DNA from: Mycobacterium triplex
GTDB lineage: Bacteria; Actinomycetota; Actinomycetes; Mycobacteriales; Mycobacteriaceae
DNA: 64,000 nucleotides
NCBI RefSeq assembly: GCF_000689255.1
Contig: NZ_HG964446.1
Location: 4,012,734 to 4,076,733 of the forward strand
Direction: 5' to 3'
Below the pieces are notes generated by a model that did not search any database, had not been told where the DNA came from, and worked only from the letters and a program-made list of their open reading frames with translations. A program made the translations under genes and the position numbers. Shown here in pieces: positions 41,628 through 49,641 of the stretch (its first letter is position 1; each line of letters opens with the position of its first letter).

Positions 41628-42723
41628 CCACGTCGCGCGACACCGTCGCGGTGGCGGCCAGCGCCACCCACAGCACCGCCAGCGCAAAACACAGCGCGGC
41701 GTAGGGCAGGTTGCCGGTCGGGGTTCCCCCGCCGGTGATGCCGTCCTTCGCGGCGAAGTAGTCGGGAAGTGCTGTGATCCAGAGAGTTCCGAGCACTGCC
41801 AGATAGATCGGCCCGAAGATCCGCACGAACTGGTTTGGCTCCCCGTGGGCTTCGCCACCGCGCCACGCCGCGATCAAGGCCGGAATCGCGTATGCCGCGA
41901 AAGCCGCGAGCTCGACAACGAAGACGACGGCCTGAGCGGTCGTGTTCGGATGGCTGCCACCGAAAATCGAGGTTGGGATGCTCAGGATCGCGACGCCCAC
42001 GGTGACCAGTGCGCCCGCGGCCAGGGTGCGCCACAGCAGGCTCACCGTGCTCAGACCGCTTTCGGCCCTGCGTCCGACCAGCAGCATCACCAGCAGGGTG
42101 AGTACGGCCGGACCGAGGGTGGCGAAGATGAAGATGCTCGTCATCGGCACCGACGCGAACATCGGGCGGTTGAGCGGGTTTTCGGTGTTCCAGGCCCACC
42201 AGCGCAGCTGCGGGCCCAGCTGATCGAACACTTCGTAGCAGCACTGGTGCACCAGGCCGACGCACACCGAGCCGGCCAGAATCCCGCGGGAGCGGAAAAC
42301 CCCTAGCGTGCGCACGATTTCGAACGCCAGCGTGGTGACCGCGGGATACAACGCCACGATGTAGAGCGGCAGCCGTTCGTACATGAACTGAACGGTGAAG
42401 ACGTTGTGGTCGAAGACCACGCCGATCTGATCTTCGACCATGAACAGGTTGGGAAAGTACAGCGGAATCTCGGTGACGAGCAGGTACACGATGGACGCGA
42501 ACCACAGCACCAGGTTGGTGGGGTCGTTGTCGCGCCGCAGCCGTCGTATCGCCCACCACAGCGCGAGTGCCGCGCCGCCAACCATCATCAGTTCGAGCAC
42601 CGGCATCGTCGGGTGCGACAATGCGAACGGGTTGCGGATGTGGACCACGGGCGGCGCGTCCTGACACGTGAAATGGCCTAGCGTCGCTGCGATTTCGTCG
42701 AATCGCGCGTTGCACTGCGACAT
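41599..42723 (-). CDS. Polytopic membrane protein, hypothetical
   Basis: The 374-residue protein has about eight hydrophobic segments from residue 40 to 365 and an N-terminal region with HFTCQDAPPVVHI. A WxAWNTENPLNRPMF segment lies between helices. I do not recognise the family. Its stop is 13 bases upstream of the start of the next gene region and overlaps the sulfotransferase end by 29 bases. It is placed between a sulfotransferase and a ferritin-like hydrolase, suggesting lipid modification. Another longer frame here (41246-42715) lacks hydrophobic periodicity and is rejected. Confidence 0.7.
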   Translation of the reverse strand: MSQCNARFDEIAATLGHFTCQDAPPVVHIRNPFALSHPTMPVLELMMVGGAALALWWAIRRLRRDNDPTNLVLWFASIVYLLVTEIPLYFPNLFMVEDQIGVVFDHNVFTVQFMYERLPLYIVALYPAVTTLAFEIVRTLGVFRSRGILAGSVCVGLVHQCCYEVFDQLGPQLRWWAWNTENPLNRPMFASVPMTSIFIFATLGPAVLTLLVMLLVGRRAESGLSTVSLLWRTLAAGALVTVGVAILSIPTSIFGGSHPNTTAQAVVFVVELAAFAAYAIPALIAAWRGGEAHGEPNQFVRIFGPIYLAVLGTLWITALPDYFAAKDGITGGGTPTGNLPYAALCFALAVLWVALAATATVSRDVATPSSRRPA

Positions 42724-42736
42724 CGCTCGACCCTCC

Positions 42737-43636
42737 CTAGCCGACCGCGGTGTACCAGCGGGCGACGTCCTCGCCGCGCCGCCAGCGCTCGAACCACTGA
42801 TCGGCGAAGCGCGGCAGCGGCTCGTGTTCCGGTTTGTGATAAGGGGTTTGACTCATCAGCACCCGGCCGGCCGCGACGAGTATCTGCTTGCGCGGCACAC
42901 TGGCGAAGGCCGACGCCACTTCACTGCCCGATGACAGCTTGCCTTTGAGGTTCTGCCACACCCCGTAGGCGGGCAGCAGCGTTCGGGCGTCGACCTTGCG
43001 ATCGCTCAATGGCACGTGCGCGTTGACACCGTCGGCGATGACCGCCATCACCTGCAACAGATGCTTGACCACGCCGGGCAGCGCGCGGATGCGGTACCAG
43101 TTGTCGCCGACCACGGCGTCATAGATCAGCAGTGCCGAGCTGCGGTGCTCGACCTCTTCGACGAAGTGCCACAAGAACAATGACGCCACCCGGTCGTCTC
43201 CCGGACGGAACAGCGTCGCCTCGTTGTCCAGCATGAGTTTGAACGACGGCGTGAAGGTGGCCTCCAGATCGGCGATGTAGGCCAACCGGAATTTCAGCGA
43301 TGTCGTCGCGGTGAGTGCGTCAAACCGCGCCATCGCATCGTCGAAGGTCTGCTGCAGACCGGGATATCGCTTGATCAGTGCGTTGACATGTTTGCGATGC
43401 GAGCTGGAGTGCTGCGCCTCCTGGCGCAGGAACGCCGTCGCCTCGGCCGCGGCATCGGCGTCGGTGATCAGCGGTTTGGCCTCCTGCACCGCGGCGACGA
43501 TCATCTGCTCGAAGCAGATGGCAATGATCGACGTGGCGTTCATGAAGAAGGAGAAGGCCGGGTTCTCCGGATGCCAAGCCCAGGGAACGTCGTCGGTGAA
43601 GTCGAACTTCGGCCGTCGCACCTCGAGATCAGTCAC
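42737..43636 (-). CDS. Predicted metal-dependent hydrolase, PF10118-like (ferritin-like helices)
   Basis: The roughly 299-residue all-helical protein has paired metal-type motifs: LRQEAQHSSSHRKH (about residue 85) and HFVEEVEHRSSALLIYD (about residue 160), the E-x3-H and EE-x-EH pattern of PF10118, which has a ferritin-like diiron fold. It is named predicted metal-dependent hydrolase, with no proven substrate. I prefer the GTG at 43636; an upstream ATG at 43675 adds an unlikely N-terminus. Two palindromes upstream (43699-43731) are a likely operator. Confidence 0.8.
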   Translation of the reverse strand: MTDLEVRRPKFDFTDDVPWAWHPENPAFSFFMNATSIIAICFEQMIVAAVQEAKPLITDADAAAEATAFLRQEAQHSSSHRKHVNALIKRYPGLQQTFDDAMARFDALTATTSLKFRLAYIADLEATFTPSFKLMLDNEATLFRPGDDRVASLFLWHFVEEVEHRSSALLIYDAVVGDNWYRIRALPGVVKHLLQVMAVIADGVNAHVPLSDRKVDARTLLPAYGVWQNLKGKLSSGSEVASAFASVPRKQILVAAGRVLMSQTPYHKPEHEPLPRFADQWFERWRRGEDVARWYTAVG

Positions 43637-43698
43637 TGGTCCATTCCCGCCGAACGTGATTATACAGAGTTGCATCTGGTGTAAGATCAGATTGTTGC

Positions 43699-43731
43699 GG
43701 CCTCATGAGGATGAGTCAAGGCCTCATGAGG
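43699..43731. promoter_or_regulatory. Paired palindrome GGCCTCATGAGG, 21 bp apart
   Basis: CCTCATGAGG, a perfect 10-bp palindrome, appears at 43701-43710 and again at 43722-43731, both preceded by GG. The 21-bp spacing is two helical turns. It is upstream of the ferritin-like hydrolase gene and downstream of cysQ. A regulator binding site is likely; which regulator is not known. Confidence 0.7.
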
Positions 43732-43789
43732 CGTAATAATCAGCCGCCGGGCGGAGATCACCTGGCGCTTAATCAGTTCGACGGGTGTG

Positions 43790-44518
43790 TCAGCCCGTGG
43801 CGGCGAGTACCGCTTGCGCAAGCTCGGGGCGGCACACCACCACGTCCGGCAACTTCGGATCGGCCTGGTTGTAGAGCAGTGCCGACCCGTCGATGCGGGA
43901 AGTGTGCAATCCGGCCGCCCGGGCCACCGCCACGGGAGCCGCCGAGTCCCACTCGAACTGCCCACCGGCGTGCACGTAGACGTCGGACAAACCCTGGACG
44001 ATGGACGCGACTTTGGCTCCGGCGGAACCCATTTCCACCAGCGTGCCGTCCAGCGCGTCGCGAACCGCCAGCGCGATGGCCGGTGGCCGGGTGCGCGATA
44101 CCACGATGCGTGGCTTGGCCGGCGCGGCGGGAGGTGCGGCTACCTCGGGGGTCGCCAGCGTGACACCCTGGGCCGGCAACGCCACGGTACCCGCGACCAG
44201 CTCGCCGGCCTGCCACAGTGCGACATGCACCGCCCAGTCGTCGCGCCCGAGCTCGGAGAATTCCCGCGTGCCGTCCAACGGGTCGACGATCCACACCCGC
44301 TCCGAGCGCAACCGCACCGGGTCGTCGGCGCCCTCCTCGGACAACACCGCGTCCCCGGGGCGCTCGGCGCCGAGCGCTTGCATCAGAAAGTCGTGGGATC
44401 GCTTGTCCCCCGCGGCTTTCCGTTCGCTCGCGTCCGCGTCGGCGAATTCCTGCCGCACCCCGAGCAACAGCTGCCCCGCTTCGGTGGCCAGGCGTGCGGC
44501 CAGGGCGTGGTCATTCAT
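43790..44518 (-). CDS. cysQ: 3'(2'),5'-bisphosphate nucleotidase CysQ
   Basis: The 242-residue member of the Li+-sensitive phosphatase family has LSEEGADD, the metal motif WIVDPLDGTREF and late EWDSAAPVAVARAAG. CysQ dephosphorylates pAp left by sulfate transfer and reduction. TAGGAG lies five bases before the ATG at 44518; an upstream extension to 44545 runs into that site. It is close to the sulfotransferase gene, and a functional link is reasonable. Confidence 0.92.
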   Translation of the reverse strand: MNDHALAARLATEAGQLLLGVRQEFADADASERKAAGDKRSHDFLMQALGAERPGDAVLSEEGADDPVRLRSERVWIVDPLDGTREFSELGRDDWAVHVALWQAGELVAGTVALPAQGVTLATPEVAAPPAAPAKPRIVVSRTRPPAIALAVRDALDGTLVEMGSAGAKVASIVQGLSDVYVHAGGQFEWDSAAPVAVARAAGLHTSRIDGSALLYNQADPKLPDVVVCRPELAQAVLAATG

Positions 44519-44633
44519 CGTTACTCCTAACACGTCGCGAGACACTCAATACTTCCCTATGTTGGTAGCGTTGACCAAATTTACCGTGCCACGATCCTCC
44601 GCGCGGTCGGCGCCCCGACACGGACATCTGACA

Positions 44634-44639
44634 TAACCT
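44634..44639 (+). promoter_or_regulatory. -10 box TAACCT before the exported protein gene
   Basis: TAACCT ends seven bases before the GTG at 44647, with GGAGG between the two, so both leaderless and ribosome-bound initiation are possible. Confidence 0.35.
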
Positions 44640-44646
44640 GGAGGAC

Positions 44647-45267
44647 GTGAGCGGCAACGTCCCCCCATCGGGCGGGTTGCGGCACATTCCGCGGGGGCGG
44701 CTAGCGGTGATCGGCATCGCCGCGGCCCTTCTGCTGGTAGGTGTGCTGATCACCGCCGTAGTGAAGCTGGGCCATGGCCAGGACAGCACGACAGCCCAGT
44801 CCACCAGCCAACCACCGCCGCCACCGGACAGCTACGCCATTCCGGGCTGCTACAACCTTTCGGTCCAGCCCACCGCACGCCCGAAAAAGCTCAATGTCCT
44901 CGGTTGTGCGAGCGTTGCCGTTGCGCTGCAAGACATGTCATGGAGTGAGTGGGGGCCGCAGGGCGCGGACGGGACCGGCACCGCCGTTTTCAAGCTGTGC
45001 GATCCGAATTGCGCGACGGGCACCCAAGTCACGGAGCCGGTCGTGGTGCACGCGTGGAATGCGCAGCAGCCGCGCTCGGACGCCATCTGCGTGGTGGGCC
45101 TCAAGATCTTCAGCGACATGATCCTGGCCTTCCCCAAGGGCGTCCCGCCGCCCAACGCGCAACGAATCGACACACAGTACAAGGGGATGCCCGCGGTGCA
45201 CTACGTCAACTACTCGCCCAGCGACACCCGCGAAACCGAGTTCATCGGCTACACGTTCTGCAATTGA
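44647..45267 (+). CDS. Hypothetical anchored exported protein
   Basis: The 206-residue protein has an N-terminal membrane anchor (LAVIGIAAALLLVGVLITAVV, residues about 18-38), a Ser/Thr/Pro linker, then an extracytoplasmic domain with six cysteines and the pair of segments PGCYNLSV and LKIFSDMILAF. The C-terminus ends with TFCN. I do not recognise the family. The GTG start has GGAGG close upstream. It ends at the 15-bp hairpin. Confidence 0.65.
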   Translation: MSGNVPPSGGLRHIPRGRLAVIGIAAALLLVGVLITAVVKLGHGQDSTTAQSTSQPPPPPDSYAIPGCYNLSVQPTARPKKLNVLGCASVAVALQDMSWSEWGPQGADGTGTAVFKLCDPNCATGTQVTEPVVVHAWNAQQPRSDAICVVGLKIFSDMILAFPKGVPPPNAQRIDTQYKGMPAVHYVNYSPSDTRETEFIGYTFCN

Positions 45268-45270
45268 AAC

Positions 45271-45336
45271 GCGCCGAACGTGCTCTCAGGGTGGAAAAGT
45301 CGGCCCAAAATCCCGCCACTAGAGCACGTTCGGCGA
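45271..45336. repeat. 15-bp hairpin at a convergent junction
   Basis: CGCCGAACGTGCTCT at 45272-45286 pairs perfectly with 45321-45335 across a 34-nt interior. The outer ten bases CGCCGAACGT equal those of the 91-bp repeat copy A, while the inner stem and the interior are different. It lies between convergent genes ending at 45267 and 45350. Confidence 0.85.
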
Positions 45337-45349
45337 AGTGGAAACTCGC

Positions 45350-46525
45350 TTAGACCTCGACGACGACCGCGCCGCCCTGACCACCGCCGGCGCACATTGC
45401 CGCGACACCGATGCCGCCACCGCGACGGGCCAGCTCGTAGACGAGCGTGGTGACCATGCGCGCGCCCGAGGCGGCGATGGGGTGGCCGAGGCTGCAGCCG
45501 CTACCGGAGAAGTTCACCTTCTCCTCGTCCAGGCCGTACTCGCGGCAGGCCGCGATCGGCACCGAAGCGAATGCCTCGTTGATCTCCCACAGCGCCACGT
45601 CCGACGGCGACAAGCCGGCCCGCTGCAACACCTTTCCGATTACCTTGACCGCGCCCAGACCGCAATCCCGAGCTGGCACGCCCGCCGCGGCCCAGGCCTT
45701 GACGGTGCCCATCACGTTGAGCTTGTTGGCTTTGGCGTAGTCGCTGTCGACGAGCGCGACGGCCGCCGCGGCGTCGTTGGTGCCGCTGCTGTTGCCCGCG
45801 GTGATCGAGAAGCCCTCGATCTCCGGGTGCAACACCTTCAGGCCGGCGAGCTTCTCGATGGTGGTGTCGCGGCGCGGGTGCTCGTCGACGGCGAACTCGG
45901 TGACCGAGCCGTCGAACTGGGTGATCTTCAGGGGCAGGATCTCGTCGGCGAACTTGCCGGCGTCCTGGGCCGCGACGGCGCGCTGATGCGAGCGGGCCGC
46001 CCAGGCGTCCATCTCCTCGCGGGTGATGCCGACGGTCTGGGCGGTGTTCCAGCCCACCGTGATCGACATGTCCTTGGCGGGCGCATCCGGCGTCTCGACG
46101 TGCGTCGGCGGCATCCACCGCTCCTCGAACTGCAGCTCGGGCCCCGGGATGCGCCAGTTCGTCAGCGGCGTCATCGACAGCGACTGCACACCGCCGGCGA
46201 TCAGCACCCGCTCCATACCCGAGCCGATCTGGGCCGACGCGTTGCCGATGGCGGTCAGGCTGCCCGCGCAGTGGCGGTTGACCGACTGGCCGGGAACGTG
46301 CTCGAGACCGGTGGCGGTGGCGGCATAACGGGCCAAATCACCACCGCCGTAATGCGATTCGGCGAAGATGATGTCATCGATGTCCGATGGGTCGACGCCG
46401 GACCGGCGGACCGCCTCCGGGAGCACCGCGGTGATCAGGGTCTCCGGCGGCGTGTTGACCAGCGTCCCCTTGAACGAACGGCCGATGGCCGTCCGGACAG
46501 CTCCGACGATGACGGGTGTACCCAT
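45350..46525 (-). CDS. Thiolase (acetyl-CoA acyltransferase, FadA-type)
   Basis: The 391-residue thiolase has the catalytic set C86 (VNRHCAGSL), H348 (GCSLGHPIAASGAR) and C378 (MCAGGGQGGA), plus EINEAFA. Nucleophile context RHCAGS differs from the usual NCSSG. Classical thiolases use CoA to cleave 3-ketoacyl-CoA in beta-oxidation or make acetoacetyl-CoA. In the cytoplasm, it likely serves beta-oxidation of the side chain or ring product of the neighbouring catabolic genes. It is divergent from the alcohol dehydrogenase. Confidence 0.92.
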   Translation of the reverse strand: MGTPVIVGAVRTAIGRSFKGTLVNTPPETLITAVLPEAVRRSGVDPSDIDDIIFAESHYGGGDLARYAATATGLEHVPGQSVNRHCAGSLTAIGNASAQIGSGMERVLIAGGVQSLSMTPLTNWRIPGPELQFEERWMPPTHVETPDAPAKDMSITVGWNTAQTVGITREEMDAWAARSHQRAVAAQDAGKFADEILPLKITQFDGSVTEFAVDEHPRRDTTIEKLAGLKVLHPEIEGFSITAGNSSGTNDAAAAVALVDSDYAKANKLNVMGTVKAWAAAGVPARDCGLGAVKVIGKVLQRAGLSPSDVALWEINEAFASVPIAACREYGLDEEKVNFSGSGCSLGHPIAASGARMVTTLVYELARRGGGIGVAAMCAGGGQGGAVVVEV

Positions 46526-46671
46526 GTTCTAAACCTCGCTGCGGTGGGCGGTCAGACGACGCGAATCGTATCAAATACTGTATAGGCAATAGTAATGGTC
46601 TAAATTCGGTACGCCGGGGTCTGTGACGGCGCTAACAATTAAGCGTTTCGGGTAAACACGGAGGCCAACCG

Positions 46672-47802
46672 TTGAAGACCAAAGGTGCGCTGGTCTGGGA
46701 ATTGAACAAGCCGTGGTCGATCGACGAGATCGAGATCGGCGATCCTCGTCGCGGTGAGGTGACCGTCCAGCTGGAGACGGCCGGCCTGTGCCATTCCGAC
46801 CAACATTTGTTGACCGGTGACTTCCCGATCCCGAGCTTTCCGGTGCTGGGCGGTCACGAGGGCGCCGGGATCATCACCGAGATCGGCGAGGGCGTCGAGA
46901 ATCTGGCCGTCGGCGACCACGTGGTGATGTCGTTCATTCCGTCCTGCGGGACGTGCAAGCCGTGTCAGACCGGGCTGCGCAACCTGTGCGACCTCGGGAT
47001 GGGCCTGCTGTCGGGCCAGTCGGTGTCCGACGGGTCCTTTCGCGTGACGGCGAAGGGACACAATGTGCTGCCGATGTCGCTGCTGGGCACCTTCGCGCCC
47101 TATGTCGTCGTGCATCACACCTCGGTGGTCAAGGTCGACCCGACGATCCCCTTCGAAGTCGCTTGCCTGGTGGGCTGCGGGGTGACCACGGGCTTTGGCT
47201 CCGCGGTGCGCAGCGCGGCGGTCAAACCCGGCGAAGACGTCGCGGTGATCGGGATCGGCGGCGTGGGCGTTGCTGCCGTGCAGGGCGCCCGAATCGCCGG
47301 GGCCCGAAGGATATTCGCCGTCGACCCGTTCGAGTGGAAGCGCGAGCAGGCGTTGAAGTTCGGCGCCGCAGAGACTTTCGCCGATGTCGCCGACGCCTTT
47401 GCCCGCATCGCCGAGGTCACGCGCGGGTTCATGTGCCACAAGGTCATCGTCACCGTCGGCCGCACCGACGGCAGCGAGGTCGAATCATGGATGGGCCTGA
47501 CCGCCAAGGGCGGGGTCTGCTGCCTGACCGCGATGGGCGGCGTGCTGGACACCGACGTGACCCTCAACCTCGCGGGACTATCGCTGCTGCAGAAAAGCTT
47601 GCAGGGCAGCATTTTCGGCGGGGGCAACCCGCAACACGACATCCCGGCGATCCTCGAGCTCTACCAGCTGGGTCAGATCAACCTCGACGACATGGTGACC
47701 CGCGAATACCGCCTCGAGCAGATCAACGACGGCTATCGCGACATGCTCGAGGGCCGCAACATCCGAGGCGTCATCCGATTCACCGACGCCGACCGCGCCT
47801 AA
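46672..47802 (+). CDS. NDMA-dependent-type zinc alcohol dehydrogenase
   Basis: The 376-residue medium-chain dehydrogenase has catalytic zinc ligands C40 (AGLCHSD) and H62-E63 (GGHEGAG), the structural-zinc cluster SCGTCKPCQTGLRNLC, and Rossmann GIGGVG. The TIGR03989-type arrangement, common in actinobacteria, keeps NAD bound and is regenerated by NDMA or a redox partner (mycofactocin-linked enzymes). It oxidises alcohols. The start is a TTG with GGAGG seven bases upstream, an unusual but convincing start. It is divergent from the thiolase. Confidence 0.9.
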   Translation: MKTKGALVWELNKPWSIDEIEIGDPRRGEVTVQLETAGLCHSDQHLLTGDFPIPSFPVLGGHEGAGIITEIGEGVENLAVGDHVVMSFIPSCGTCKPCQTGLRNLCDLGMGLLSGQSVSDGSFRVTAKGHNVLPMSLLGTFAPYVVVHHTSVVKVDPTIPFEVACLVGCGVTTGFGSAVRSAAVKPGEDVAVIGIGGVGVAAVQGARIAGARRIFAVDPFEWKREQALKFGAAETFADVADAFARIAEVTRGFMCHKVIVTVGRTDGSEVESWMGLTAKGGVCCLTAMGGVLDTDVTLNLAGLSLLQKSLQGSIFGGGNPQHDIPAILELYQLGQINLDDMVTREYRLEQINDGYRDMLEGRNIRGVIRFTDADRA

Positions 47803-47843
47803 CCCGCTCAAACTCGCGTCAGCGCACCAGACACAATGAGTCC

Positions 47844-48233
47844 ATGACCACCACCCCCGCAGCCCAGCGTGACGCCCAGACCGCCGCTTACCGAGTCGCA
47901 GCGATGCTGATGGGTATCGGCACCGTGCATTTCCTCGCTCCCAAGCCGTTCGACACGATCGTCCCGGTCGAGCTGCCGGGCGATCCGCGCTTCTACACCT
48001 ACGCGTCGGGCGTCGCGGAGATCGCCACCGGCGCCTTGCTGGTACCGCGACAGACACGGCGGTTCGCCGCGCTGGCCGCCATTTTTTTGTTCATCGGGGT
48101 CTTCCCGGCCAACGTCAACATGTGCCGGTTGTGGTGGAACAAGCCGTGGCCGATGCGCATCGCCGCCTTCGCCCGGTTGCCGCTGCAGCTTCCGATGATC
48201 ACCACGGCGTTGAAGATCTTGCGCAACAGCTAG
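47844..48233 (+). CDS. Small DoxX-like membrane protein
   Basis: The 129-residue protein has about four hydrophobic segments, beginning AAMLMGIGTVHFLAPKPFD and continuing GVAEIATGALLVP, AALAAIFLFIGVFPANVNM and PLQLPMITTAL, as in the DoxX-like family. The charged loop MCRLWWNKPWPMR is conserved in related mycobacterial proteins as I recall. Function not known. It follows the alcohol dehydrogenase by 41 bp and could be co-transcribed. Frames starting at 46953 are shadow. Confidence 0.75.
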   Translation: MTTTPAAQRDAQTAAYRVAAMLMGIGTVHFLAPKPFDTIVPVELPGDPRFYTYASGVAEIATGALLVPRQTRRFAALAAIFLFIGVFPANVNMCRLWWNKPWPMRIAAFARLPLQLPMITTALKILRNS

Positions 48234-48244
48234 CCCGCGGGCCG

Positions 48245-48616
48245 TCATCGCGACAGCGGCGAACCCACGCGATGTGCGGTGCCGTCGGGATCGACGTAGG
48301 CGAATTCCCTTAAGCCGTAAGGTGTATCGACCGGTTGCAGCAAGCGGCCGTCGAGATCCTGCAGCGCCGCCCATTCCGCGTAAAGGGCGTCGGCGTCGCT
48401 GACATAGAGGTACACGCTGGCCGCGGTGCGCAGCGGATCGTGTTCGGCCCACTCGCTGATATGCATCGACACCGAGCCGCGGTCGACGAAGCCGTAACGC
48501 TCGGGACCTTCGTAGCCACGGGCATCGAACCCCAGTCGGCGATAGCGATCCAACGCGATGTCGAGATCTCTGACGGGGATGATCGGGGCGACCGAGGCGA
48601 AATCGATTTCGGGCAC
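48245..48616 (-). CDS. VOC-family (glyoxalase / bleomycin-resistance-like) protein
   Basis: A single VOC domain of about 123 residues: VAPIIPVRDLDIALDRYRRLGFDARGYEG at the start, then YLYVSDADALYAEW and REFAYVDPDGTAHRVG. VOC proteins include glyoxalases, fosfomycin and bleomycin resistance proteins. The start is probably the GTG at 48616, directly upstream of the conserved beta strand; a frame to 48697 runs across the next gene's promoter. The substrate cannot be inferred. Confidence 0.82.
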   Translation of the reverse strand: MPEIDFASVAPIIPVRDLDIALDRYRRLGFDARGYEGPERYGFVDRGSVSMHISEWAEHDPLRTAASVYLYVSDADALYAEWAALQDLDGRLLQPVDTPYGLREFAYVDPDGTAHRVGSPLSR

Positions 48617-48652
48617 ACCACAGTCTGTCAGTTCGCCGGCGCCGGACGAATG

Positions 48653-48668
48653 CTGTCGTATGCTCCAC
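48653..48668 (+). promoter_or_regulatory. Shared 16-bp promoter element, copy 1
   Basis: GCTGTCGTATGCTCCA, containing a TATGCT -10 candidate, is identical to 49545-49560. It lies 32 bp upstream of the first of two tandem paralogous lipoprotein genes, and so was probably duplicated with them. Confidence 0.55.
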
Positions 48669-48699
48669 CCGAGTCGACTCAGCAGGAAGGCGCTCAACG

Positions 48700-49464
48700 A
48701 TGAGTCAGCTACCGGGCTTCGTCGCGGTCGCTGCTACCGCGCTGGTAGTGGCGGCATGCGACAGCAACGGGGGCGGCACCGGCACCACGTTGTCAAGGCC
48801 GCCGTCCGCGACTTCTACAAAACAGGCGCTCGCGCCGGGCGCGCTACAGGATCTGATGCTCGGCCCCGCCGAAGTCGACACCATCCTGGGAGTCACCGGC
48901 TCGAGGACTGACAAACTGTCCGACTCGCTGCAAGAGGACCAAACCGCCGGAGTCGGCCCCAGCGGCTTCAGATTCCCCGAAGAATGCTTGTACATCACCG
49001 GTCCTGCCCTCGCGCCGGTGTACGCCAACAGCGGGAGCACCTCGGCATACGGTGAGAGGATTTCCGCACCGCCCTCGCCCGGAGGGTCGGGGTCGAGTGA
49101 TTCCAGGCCCGACGTCAACCAATATGTGGTGATGTTTTCGTCCGCCCAGCAGGCGAGCACCTTCTTCGACACCTCCGCCCAGCGCTGGCCGGCCTGCGCC
49201 AACCGCCAAGGCACGGTTCCCGACGGCCCCAAGTCACCGGGCTTCCAATGGAAGGTGGGACCGGTTTCGAACGCCAACGGGGTTCTGAGCACTTCCGTGT
49301 CCGTCAGCCTCACCAAGAATGGCGAGAACATCGTCAAGACTTGTCAGCGGGCGCTGACCGTACGCAACAACGTCGCGATCGATGTCGTCGGTTGCCGCCC
49401 AAACCCCGGTGACGTGGGCGTCGACGCCGCCAATCGGATCGCCGGCAAAGTCGACAAACAGTAG
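48700..49464 (+). CDS. PknH-sensor-domain lipoprotein, paralogue 1
   Basis: The 254-residue protein has a signal peptide and lipobox (VVAAC, C20), a Thr/Ser linker and the PknH extracellular sensor-like domain (LAPGALQDLMLGPAEVDTILGVTG, CLYITGPALAPVY, FSSAQQASTFFDTSAQRWPAC, QRALTVRNNVAIDVVGCRP). Mature cysteines fit two disulfides. The domain, also found on Ser/Thr kinase PknH, is thought to bind an extracytoplasmic ligand. AGGAAGG lies upstream of the ATG. It is the first of a tandem pair. Confidence 0.85.
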   Translation: MSQLPGFVAVAATALVVAACDSNGGGTGTTLSRPPSATSTKQALAPGALQDLMLGPAEVDTILGVTGSRTDKLSDSLQEDQTAGVGPSGFRFPEECLYITGPALAPVYANSGSTSAYGERISAPPSPGGSGSSDSRPDVNQYVVMFSSAQQASTFFDTSAQRWPACANRQGTVPDGPKSPGFQWKVGPVSNANGVLSTSVSVSLTKNGENIVKTCQRALTVRNNVAIDVVGCRPNPGDVGVDAANRIAGKVDKQ

Positions 49465-49544
49465 GCGTCGCGCCGTCCGCACGAATTCAGCAGCTCCCAC
49501 CGGGATCTCGCGGCGCTTCCCGCAAACGCCCCGGGACCCTCGCC

Positions 49545-49560
49545 GCTGTCGTATGCTCCA
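49545..49560 (+). promoter_or_regulatory. Shared 16-bp promoter element, copy 2
   Basis: Identical to 48653-48668 but 81 bp upstream of its gene. The intervening 50 bp contain a hairpin-like GCCCGCGCGCAGGATGCGCG and were probably inserted after duplication. Confidence 0.5.
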
Positions 49561-49641
49561 TCCGCAAACAACCTCTCAATAGCCCGCGCGCAGGATGCGC
49601 GAAACGCTGTCGAGCCGCCTCGAGCAGGAAGGCATCAAACG

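Noticed and set aside
41246..42715. 489-codon minus-strand frame
   Set aside because: It overlaps the polytopic membrane protein frame, which shows clear hydrophobic periodicity; this frame does not.
46526..46671. Operator between thiolase and alcohol dehydrogenase
   Set aside because: Only short imperfect symmetry (ATACT...AGTAA) was seen in the AT-rich stretch; no clear inverted repeat or consensus promoter.
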